Assembly (NCBI RefSeq): GCF_000611645.1
Contig: NW_014012395.1
Span: 1-15,624 of the forward strand
Reading direction: 5' to 3'
Source: Monoraphidium neglectum
Taxonomy: Eukaryota; Chlorophyta; Chlorophyceae; Sphaeropleales; Selenastraceae
DNA: 15,624 nt
Shown here: piece after piece, positions 1 to 7,304 of the stretch
How positions within the stretch are numbered: the first letter of the stretch is position 1
How the letters are laid out: every line of letters starts with the position of its first letter
Program-made: the position numbers and the translations under genes
The notes under the pieces: generated by a model
Told to the model about the DNA's origin: nothing
Seen by the model: the letters and a program-made list of their open reading frames with translations, nothing else
The model's database searches: none

Positions 1-21
1 CCCTAACCCCGACCCCCGCAG

Positions 22-1023
22 GACATGCCCGTGTCCCTGCCGTTCTCCAAGGTCATCTTCATATTCGAAGACGTGGACGCGTGCGGCGACGTCGTGGAGA
101 AGCGCACCCCCAAGCCCGCCCCGCGGCCCCGCCCCGCGCCGCCCTGCGCCGCGGGCGCCGCCGCCACGACCACCACCACAGAGCTCACGCTGACGCACAG
201 CGAGCCGCGGCGGCGCCACCACGGCGGCAAGGCGGCGGCGGCGCGGCGGAATGGAGGCGGCGGCGGCGGCGCGGTCGTAGAGGTAGCGGACGCAGGGGGT
301 GACGGCAAGGACCAAGGGGCGGCGTGCGGGCCTGCCCTGGAGTCCGAGGCAGTTAAGGATGACGAGGCGTCGTCCTCGTCGTCATCCTCAGGTTCGACGC
401 CACGGGCGCAGGACTCTCTCCACTTTGTGCAGCGCCAGGCGTCGCTGGCGCTGCCCGCGGCGGCGGCCGCGCCGGGTGGCGGGGGAGAGGGCGAGGAGGA
501 GGAGGAGGAGGAGCGCGCGGACGAGGAGGCCGCGCTCCGCGCGCGCCGCGCCGCCGGCGGCGCCGGCGCCGGCGCCCGCGCGCTGGGCCCGCTCGGGCCC
601 GGCGGCTGGCACAAGCGGCCCGGCGGCGACGACGCGCTCAACCTGGCGGGCCTGCTGAACGTGCTGGACGGCGTGGTGGACACCCCCGGCCGCATCGTGG
701 TGCTGACCAGCAACCACCCAGAGAAGCTGGACCCGGCCCTCATCCGCCCCGGCCGCGTGAACAAGAAGATCTACATGGGGCTCATCTCCGCCCCCGCGGC
801 GCGGGAGATGCTCGCGCACTGGTTCGGCGCCGGCGCGCTGGCGGGCCCCGGGGCGGCGGCGCGGTTCGACGCGGTGTTTGTGGGCGGCGCGCTGTCGCCG
901 GCGGCGCTCGAGTCGATGTGTGCGGAGTATGACGAGGTTGGGCAGCTGCTGGACGCCCTTGAGGCGCACCCCGCGCTCGCTGCGGCGCGCTCGGCGCGCA
1001 AGGGGCGCGCCGCGGCCGCTTGA
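22..1023 (+). CDS. BCS1-like AAA ATPase, terminal exon (5' partial)
   Basis: This exon encodes the C-terminal half of an AAA+ ATPase of the BCS1 / plant mitochondrial AAA type. Yeast Bcs1 is a mitochondrial inner-membrane chaperone that moves the Rieske protein; other plant and algal members are less defined. An intron acceptor (AG at 20-21) precedes the exon, so Walker A and the N-terminal membrane and BCS1 domains lie outside the window. Counting residues from the Met codon at 25, Walker B is at about 9-19 ([10 protein letters not shown], with the Glu-Asp order usual for BCS1). Residues about 204-218 hold [13 protein letters not shown], sensor 1 is TSN at 228-230, and [10 protein letters not shown] with the arginine-finger region is at 235-244. 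Residues about 28-203 form a low-complexity Ala/Gly/Ser/Glu/Arg insert between Walker B and sensor 1, a place where plant and algal members are variable in length. The stop is TGA at 1021-1023. The frame is open throughout, so no intron is needed inside it. The final 36 codons recur as a broken copy at 5271-5382. Confidence 0.88.
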   Translation, partial: DMPVSLPFSKVIFIFEDVDACGDVVEKRTPKPAPRPRPAPPCAAGAAATTTTTELTLTHSEPRRRHHGGKAAAARRNGGGGGGAVVEVADAGGDGKDQGAACGPALESEAVKDDEASSSSSSSGSTPRAQDSLHFVQRQASLALPAAAAAPGGGGEGEEEEEEERADEEAALRARRAAGGAGAGARALGPLGPGGWHKRPGGDDALNLAGLLNVLDGVVDTPGRIVVLTSNHPEKLDPALIRPGRVNKKIYMGLISAPAAREMLAHWFGAGALAGPGAAARFDAVFVGGALSPAALESMCAEYDEVGQLLDALEAHPALAAARSARKGRAAAA

Positions 1024-1754
1024 CGCGCATGATTGAGCCGGGTGCTTGGCCCCAGGCTCTCTGTTGTCCCCTTGTCGTTGCGGGGTCCTACATCAAGCAT
1101 GAGCGGAACTCAAGGAGCTGAAATATTTGCTCATGCACTGTCTGTTGTTGCTCTCGGTTGCCAGCTTCTCGCCGGCTCCTGTAGTCGGAGCGAGAGTGTT
1201 GGGGCATGGGGTGATGGCATGGATCCGGAACGCAAAAGCAACCAGCAGCACTCATGAATTTGTTAGCAGGTGGCCTGGCTGCGCCTTGTCTGACCCAGAC
1301 CACGTCCCAAGCCCCGTCCAAGGCAACAGGCGCCCCAGCTGCCGTGCAGCCCGGTTGGCTCCGCAATTCTCGCACCCCAGTCGGACGCAATCACCTAAGT
1401 CGGACGAAACAACCCGCCAGGCAAACAAGCATTGATAGCCAGCTAATCACACCGCGAGTGTACCCCTGAATGGGTCGGCCCTTGCAAGCTGGCCGTCCTG
1501 ACAGCCATCAACGCTCTCTTCCCCTTGCCGTTCACGCCTGCGCTGCAGCCGGGCCACATGTTGCACATGCCACACCAGGTGTGAGAGAGTGTCTTGGAGT
1601 TGCACATGCAATGTGAATTGTGCACTGTGATTGGCAAAGTGTTACACGGACAGGCCGATGGCTGATCAGAGGGGCTTTGCAGTGTGTATGACGAGTTTCG
1701 TGGGAGCATTGCACAAAGGTCGGGACCCCCTTGTGTGATCAAATAAAACAGGCG

Positions 1755-1790
1755 GTAGCCGAGGCGACGGCCGTAGCCGAGGCGACGGCC
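1755..1790. repeat. 18-bp perfect tandem doublet
   Basis: The unit gtagccgaggcgacggcc occurs twice in a row (1755-1772 and 1773-1790). The right copy near 6101-6120 has only one, diverged version. Confidence 0.85.
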
Positions 1791-1809
1791 GCAGATTCTG
1801 CAGCACTCT

Positions 1810-2124
1810 GATGCGCCTGCGCTGCTGCTCTCCCCCCTTTGCAGCGTCACGGACTCTTCATTACAAGACCCCCACTCATGGCCCCCACTGCGACGGCCTG
1901 GGTTGTGAACAAACGGAAAAAAACATGCTCTGCTTGACTGCCCCGCATATATAGATCAGTTTACTCTGGGGGCCCTCCTGCACGCCTGCTTTGAACGGCG
2001 CACGGTAGCCACCTGAACCTCAGCCACACAACCTTGGTGCTTCACTTTACAATCCCATGAGCCTGGATGGACCCAGGGCGGGCGACCGCGGGACGCTGTA
2101 ACAATCTTGATCCTGATCCACTCT
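1810..2124. other. 315-bp block present only in the left copy
   Basis: The left copy reads cagCACTCT, then this block, which ends again in CACTCT (2119-2124). The right copy has one CACTCT (6136-6141) and no block. The 6-bp flanking repeat would fit a target-site duplication around an inserted element, or a deletion in the right copy between short direct repeats. I see no clear terminal inverted repeat, no LTR-type TG...CA ends and no coding capacity. It contains a catatatagatc stretch (1946-1957) and a run of A (1916-1924). Confidence 0.6.
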
Positions 2125-2505
2125 TTGAAAGGGCGGTGTTACGACAAACGTGACCCACTGTAAGGCACACAAGGCGGCACGCAGCCAAGCTCACGTGCGT
2201 GAGAGGGCTGCACCAGCTGGGGGCCAACACCAGGGGGCAGGCAAGAAGCGCCCGGGGCCAAGGTGCTCACACACTCATGCAGCTGGTCTTGGGGGTGCGC
2301 TGGATGAATGTGCTCGCAGACGGCAACCAACAAAGGGGTGGCATCGCAGAACTTGGCCGACTTCACAGATGGGTCGGGCGCCCACGCGTGCTGTCCTTGG
2401 GCGTTTGGGCGTCCGACCCAAGGGGGCTACTCATGGGCGCGCCAGCACTTGCGAGCCGGTAGTGTGTGCATGTGTGTGTGGTGTAGCAGCCGTAGCCGTA
2501 GCCAA

Positions 2506-2670
2506 TGCGGGTAATAGCAGTGCGGGTATTATCAATGCGGGTAATAGCAGTGCAGGTATTATCAGTGCGGGTATTATCAGTGCGGGTATTATCAGTGCGG
2601 TTAATATCAATGCGGGTATTATCAATGCGGGTAATAGCAGTGCGGGTATTATCAGTGCGGGTAGTAGCAA
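2506..2670. repeat. 15-bp minisatellite, 11 units
   Basis: There are eleven exact-length units, consensus tgcgggtattatcag with variants such as tgcgggtaatagcag and tgcggttaatatcaa. The right duplicate has a single unit at the matching place (tgcaggtattagcag, 6511-6525). The 15-bp period keeps several frames open on both strands, which creates long spurious open frames. Confidence 0.92.
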
Positions 2671-2920
2671 ACGCCATGGAAAAGGCGTCAGACAGGACAG
2701 CGCGATTGCCAAGAGGCCGGCGGCATCAAACGTGGCGGAAGCCACAGCGCCGCTGCTGCCATCAACGCAGCCCACCAGAAGACAGCGGGTCTCACGCGAG
2801 CAATGGGGCTGCTGTTAAAACGAGCAAGCACCTCAGCACAAATACGAGTCCAGGCTTTGCTTGTAGCACAGGGGCATATCAAAGGGGTTTGCATTGGCTG
2901 CAGCGCAAGGCAGCCCAGCT

Positions 2921-2929
2921 GTAGTAGTG

Positions 2930-2972
<43 letters not shown>
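2921..2972. repeat. GTA trinucleotide microsatellite
   Basis: A run of GTA (TAC on the minus strand), about 14 uninterrupted units from 2930 with a short imperfect lead-in. It sits at the broken 3' end of the left PMP pseudogene; the right copy at about 7010 has no such run. Confidence 0.9.
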
Positions 2973-3820
2973 AAACGCGCCGCGGACCTGCGCACACAGC
3001 AACGGCGCGAGCGCCAGTGAGCACGACAAGCGCCGCGCGCCGAGCCGCGAAGCCACTCGCGACGCCTGTGCCCGTCGGATCTGGGCCGGAGCCCGCATAT
3101 CTGAGCAGCGAAAAGGTGCTGGTCTGGGGCAAGAGGGTCTGCACGACGACGCTGCCGCGCGCCGCCCTGATGCCTGCACAAGTCACCTTCCCCGTCCCAC
3201 CTGTCTCGACTGCCGCCACCAGCATGCGCTGCGCCTGGCGCACTGGGATGAACAGGAACGCCAGCGCGACGCCCACGTTAACCGCTCCCGCCACTGCGAT
3301 GGCAGCCCCCACCACGGCGACCGACTGGGAGCTGTCCCCCAGCAGGCGCCTCGACCTGGTTCAGCGCCGACGCCGTCATGGGCGAGATGGTGGTGCCAGC
3401 CAGAGACATGAGGCTCGCGACCTGGGTGGATGATGATTGATTGGAAGGGTGATGTGCCAGAGTTCAGGCGGTGTGGGAAGGATGGAAGAAAAGAGACGAG
3501 TACGATGGCGTTGAGGGGCGCGAGGCCGGCGTGCAGGAGGCTGCTGGCAGGCAAGCCATGTCATTTCCTGCGAGACGCAAAGACGGGGTTTCAGTACCGT
3601 GCGGCTGCGGGGCAGCCAGGCCCGCGCAGGGCCCAGGGCGAGCGAGCTTAGCCTGGCGCCCGTCATGGCGCCTGGCCAAGGCCAGCACGCAAGTCCCCCC
3701 TTCCCGCCTTGCTAACCTGCAAGGACTCTAGCGTTTTGCAGGCGTAGGGGTGGCAGCGGAACTGCGGCAGCAGCGCCAGGAACAGCACCAGGTGGGCCGC
3801 CAGGACCTGGGGCGCGGCGC
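2965..3820 (-). pseudogene. Truncated, frameshifted 3' copy of the PMP/TM/EF-hand gene
   Basis: The minus strand matches the last two exons of the gene at 7305-15556. About 3820-3717 copies the end of exon 10 (QVLAAHLVLFLALLPQF, then HPYACKTLESLQ) up to a preserved GT donor. 3421 to about 2965 copies exon 11, with its AG acceptor kept; the intron is 295 nt here against 321 nt in the intact gene. Near 3346-3355 this copy lacks 5 nt relative to 7747-7760, which shifts the frame and gives a TAA at 3278-3280. The EF-hand loop has decayed to ETGGTGKVTCAG, losing the Asp ligands. The C-terminal tail is replaced by a GTA microsatellite. No upstream exons are present; homology stops abruptly near 3820 just before a run of ten C (3837-3846). 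It is almost certainly non-functional, though it could still be transcribed. Confidence 0.8.
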
Positions 3821-5086
3821 CCACGGGAGGGGAGAACCCCCCCCCCAAATTCGCAAGGGGTAGGTCGCAAATTCTACCACCTGCCCTTGGTACGGCTCGA
3901 ACCTTACAAGGCCCACGAATCGCAAAGTTGTCACATGTGCAGCTGCCGTTTTTGTTGCCTGTCGATGGGCGACCGCATCACGGCGTGATATCCGGTAAAC
4001 GACAAGCTTATGTGTGTTTGATCAGTATCCACCGCGTACCGCCCACAAGGTCCCTCGCATTGCTTGATTTGGTGCTCGCGGGGCGGACCCTGAGGCTGAT
4101 CGGCCGTGAGAACGCCGAAGATATATTCGATATGATTACTGAGTGGTCCTGCGCCAGGTGCGCAGCACTGCGCCATCCATTCTGGCATCCCTTTGCTGGT
4201 ACACCACCAGCACCACCGCACGCTGCTGCTGCTCCCTGGCCTGGCGGCGCCGAGCAAGCACGCCCCCGCCCGCAAATCGCTGTCACTGCTGACCATGTAG
4301 AGATGTATATGTTTCCTGCGACGCTGAGGCAGGGCCTCTCCGTGTATGCCCCAAATTGAATTCGTGCGTCACACACCCCTTCCAGCGCTGCGGGGGTGCC
4401 CCCTGTGAGTGTGGTTGTTGCTCCGTAGCCGCTGCAGCGCTGCTGCCCAAACTCGCTGTGACTGCTCACCCTACATAAGCGTATGCATTACCTGCTGCGC
4501 CGGGGCAGGGGCTCTCCGTACATTCCTAACTTCAAAGTTCTGGGGTCACATACCCCAACCAGCAGCAATGCACGGGTCCCCCCTGTGAGCGTTGGTGTTG
4601 CTCCGTAGCCACTGCAGCGCTGCTCCCCGCACTCGCTGTCACTGCTCACCACAATTGATTGCACATACTGCCTGCAGCACCGGGGCAGGGGGTCTCCTTG
4701 CATGCCAAAATTTGAATTTGTGGGCGACCCCGTCCACGCGCGCGATGCATGTGGGCCCACTGGCTGTGCTCAGCTGGTGCAAACGGGAGCAAACTAGCAT
4801 TGCAGTTTGTTTTGGATGTAATCACATAGATCATTTTATATATATATGCCCCTCCGCCTCCCTCCGCTTTTCAGGCAAGCACCAATCAGAGCGCCGCCGC
4901 CACTTTTGCGGCGATTCAACAGCCGCAGTAGGCCGCTGCTGACGCAGCAGCCGCCACAGAAGTCTTGTAAGAAGTCGCTACTGACGCCTTTGTGCAGCGC
5001 CACGAGCCCACCGTCCTGTCATTTGTTTGTTGTGTGTGTGGTTTGCAACACTTGCTGCCCATCCTCAACAACACGGGATTGAGCAG
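3821..5086. other. Unique spacer between the duplicated copies
   Basis: No counterpart to this DNA exists elsewhere in the window. It starts near a run of ten C (3837-3846) and contains a tandem repeat at 4279-4733 and an AT-rich TATATATA stretch (4838-4848) before a pyrimidine-rich, exon-fragment-containing end. A 143-residue open frame at 3928-4359 (plus) matches no family I recognise and has weak GC3, so I do not call it a gene. The sequence may be non-templated or foreign DNA captured at the duplication junction, or upstream intron and flank of the AAA gene carried by the right copy. Confidence 0.5.
4279..4733. repeat. Tandem repeat, period about 176-180 bp, about 2.5 copies
   Basis: Units start at 4279, 4455 and 4635, each with a gctgt(c/g)actgct(g/c)acc motif. 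Later in each unit come a GC-rich gc(g/c)ggggcagg...ctctcc block, a (c/a)aaatt(t)gaatt-like or related AT-rich block, a cccctgtgag(t/c)gt block, and ttgttgctccgtagcc or its variant. The first unit is 176 bp, the second 180 bp and the third stops after about 100 bp. Units differ by scattered substitutions and small indels. The unit length is in the range of nucleosome-sized satellite DNA. Confidence 0.75.
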
Positions 5087-5382
5087 AACTCGAATAGCAC
5101 CGGCGACGGCGGCGATCGCAAGGGCGGCGGCCAGAAGGCCGCGTCCAGCAGCAGCACCACCACCACTCTCATAGTGGAGGGCGCCACGGCGGCGCAGGCC
5201 GACGGCTTCATAGGCCGCGCATGGGCCCACTTTCGGGAGGAGCGGTGAGGAGCGGCTGTTTTGGGGCGCGTCAATGTGTGCGGAGTATGACGAGGTTGGG
5301 GAGCTGCTGGGCGCCCTTCGAGGCGCACCCCGCACTCGCTGCGGCGCGCGCGGCGCGGAAGGGGCGCGCCGCAGCCGCTTGA
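5087..5382 (+). pseudogene. Broken copy of the BCS1-like AAA ATPase gene
   Basis: 5271-5382 matches 913-1023, the last 36 codons and stop of the BCS1-like gene ([15 protein letters not shown]...). An extra base near 5319 (cttcgagg against cttgagg in the intact copy) shifts the frame, so the homologous stop at 5380-5382 is out of frame. The whole AAA core is missing upstream. Instead, 5087-5244 looks like an earlier exon: AG acceptor at 85-86 of that line (5085-5086), GTGAGG donor at 5245, and a product ending in AAQADGFIGRAWAHFREER, which resembles the segment before the AAA core in algal BCS1-like proteins. If so, the copy lost everything from that intron to the terminal exon (junction near 5264-5271). 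The tail homology is certain; assignment of the upstream exon to the same gene is tentative. Confidence 0.65.
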
Positions 5383-7304
5383 CGCGCATGATTGAGCCGG
5401 GTGCTCGGCCCCAGGCCCTCTGTTGTTCCCTTGCCTTTGCGGGGTCCCGCATCAAGCACGAGCGGAATTCACTGAGCTGGAAAATTTGCTCATGCACTGT
5501 TTGTTGTTGCTCTCGGTTGCAAGGCTTCCGTAGTTGGAGCGAGAGTGTTGGGGCACAGGGTGATAGTGTGGATCTGGAACGCAAAAGCAGCCAGCAGCAC
5601 TTATGAATTTGCAAGCAGGTGGCCTGGCTGCGCCTTGTCTGACCTAGATCGCGTCCCAGGCCCTGTCCAAGGCAACCACCACCCCAGCTGCCGTGCAGCC
5701 CAGGTGGCTCCGCAACCCTCGCACTCCAGTCAGACGCAATCACCCAAGTTGGACGCAACTACCCGCCAGGCAAACAAGCATCAATAGCAGGCCAACCACA
5801 CTGCGACTGTACCGCTGAATGGGTCGGCCCTTGCAAGCTGGCCGTCCTGACAGCCATCAACGCTCTCTTCCCCTTGCCGTTCACGCCTGTGCTGCAGCCC
5901 GGCCACATGTTGCACATGCACACACTGGGTGCGCGAGAGTGTCTTGGAGTTGCACATGCCATGTGAATTGTGCACTGTGATTGGCAAAGTGTTACACGGA
6001 AAGGCCAATGGCTGATCAGCGGTGTTTGGCAGTGCGTATGCCGAGTTTCGAGGGAGCATTGCAAAAAGGTGGGGACCCCCTCGTGTGATCAAGTAAAACA
6101 GGCGACGGCCGAGGTGACAGACACAGATTCTGCACCACTCTTTGAAAGGGCGGTGTGACAACAAATGTGACCCACTGTTCGGCACACAAGGCGGCATGCA
6201 GCCAAATCCCACATGCGGGTGAGAGGGCTGCGCCAACCAGGGGCAGGCAAGAAGGGCCCGGGGCCAAGGTGCTCACGCACTCATGCAGCTGGTCTTGGGG
6301 GTGCGCTGAATGAATGTGCTCGCAGACGGCAACCAACAAAGGGGTGGCGTTGGAGGACTTGGATGTCTTTACAGATGGGTCAGGCGCCCGGGCGCGCTAT
6401 CCTCGGGCATTAGTGCGTCCGACCCCAGGGTGCTGCTCGTGGGCGCGCCAGCGCTCGTGGGCTAGTAGTGTGTGCATGTGTGTGTCGCGTAGCAGCCGTG
6501 CTGAAAGCAATGCAGGTATTAGCAGTGTTGGGGTTCAAAGGGCGATTGCCTCGTAACTGCCTTTGAACAGCAGCACGATTGCCAAGAGGCCGGCGGCGTC
6601 AAACGTGGCGGAAGCCACAGCGCTGCTGCCATCAGGGCAACCAGCTGACAGAGGACAGCGGGTCTCACGCCCGCAAGCCGGCTGAAAAGCAGCAGTGATG
6701 CTTTTGACGACACCTGAAAAATTTGACGGCAAGCCGCCGCCGGAGCATGCAAAGTGCAGCTGGGACAGTCGGTACGCGGCCCCGCCCGTGTGGGAGGCAA
6801 CATGCGGTGGTGTTCAGGTGCAGGTGCAATATTTGGTGTGGGTCGTGCCGCCCACGCTTGCTCAAACGGGCTCCAGAGAGCAAATGGGCCGCTGTTGAAT
6901 CGAGCAAGCACCTCAGAGTTTATACGAGTCCAGGCCTCATTGTTGTAGAGAGGCACATCAAAGGGGTTTCCAATGGCTGCAGGGAGGTGGAGCCCAGCTG
7001 CACGTCGGGGAGGAAGTATAATATGCACGGTGCGGACCGGCGCACACACGGCATGCACACACAAGCAACGCCCACGAGCAACACTAGGGGCAACCCAAGG
7101 GGGTGCAGAGCAGAGGTCGCGACGTTGCGGAAAGGCAACATTGTCGCTCACGACGGTCGAATGCAGGCTGTGTGCAGAAGAGCATGGCTCAAGTTGGTGT
7201 GACGGCATGCAGAGTGCTGCCAGGTAAGCTTCAACATTTGCGGGTTTCTGCGGGTCTTGCTGCCAACCCAGCACACATCAACATCGAATGACAGGACGGT
7301 GGGC
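5383..7304. other. Intergenic DNA / 3' flanks, right copy
   Basis: This stretch holds no gene I can support. It is the counterpart of 1024-2964. On the minus strand there are two protein-like stretches: about 6982-6900 (NPFDVPLYNNEAWTRINSEV and LARFNSG, after an AG acceptor-like site) and about 6640-6555 (SATFDAAGLLAIVLLFKGS). They could be extra 3' exons of the PMP-type gene, but their codon use is AT-rich at third positions, unlike its real exons, and I found no in-phase splice chain. They are more likely 3' UTR or intergenic DNA. Confidence 0.45.

Larger units (their letters stand above)
1024..2505. other. 3' flank of the AAA gene and intergenic DNA, left copy
   Basis: I see no supported gene here. 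Open frames on both strands lack the GC3 bias of the real exons and change by non-synonymous substitutions and frameshifts between the two copies. The stretch holds the presumed 3' UTR (1024 onward), a 75-bp block identical to the right copy (1466-1540), an 18-bp perfect doublet (1755-1790) and the 315-bp left-only block (1810-2124). TGTAA, the usual green-algal polyadenylation signal, occurs at 2097-2101 and 2159-2163, but both are more than 1 kb from the stop codon. Confidence 0.5.
913..3820. repeat. Segmental duplication, left copy
   Basis: This is the left member of a direct duplication whose right member is 5271 to about 8249. It runs from the AAA gene tail through the intergenic DNA to the partial PMP-gene tail. 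Matching blocks are collinear: 913-1809 with 5271-6141, 2119-2520 with 6136-6525, 2690-2800 with about 6570-6670, 2805-2920 with about 6880-7010, and 2981-3820 with about 7030-8249. Left-copy-only DNA includes the block at 1810-2124, the 15-bp minisatellite and the GTA run. Confidence 0.85.

Noticed and set aside
1..21. Telomere-like ccctaacccc at the left edge
   Set aside because: It is a single occurrence just upstream of an AG acceptor. CTAAC fits an intron branch point, and no telomere repeat array follows.
1443..1850. Minus-strand open frame partly shared with 5781-6236
   Set aside because: The two copies differ by non-synonymous changes and a frame change, codon use is unlike that of the true exons, and the DNA identity follows from the duplication.
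2150..2818. Long open frames on both strands across the minisatellite (Asn/Ala/Gly/Ile or Pro/Ala/Leu/Ile repeats)
   Set aside because: The 15-bp period keeps frames open by itself. The right copy has one unit and no matching frame.
3850..3910. Possible tRNA or SINE B-box (ggttcgagcc on the minus strand)
   Set aside because: The flanks do not form a T stem, no convincing A box lies upstream, and no cloverleaf can be drawn.
3928..4359. Plus-strand 143-residue open frame in the unique spacer
   Set aside because: No recognisable domain, weak third-position GC, and its end overlaps the 178-bp tandem repeat. A real exon fragment cannot be excluded.
4834..4848. TATA-like ttttatatatatatg as a promoter
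   Set aside because: The only downstream plus-strand candidate is the broken AAA copy, and no other promoter element or start supports it. A similar AT-rich spot at 1945-1957 has no gene after it either.
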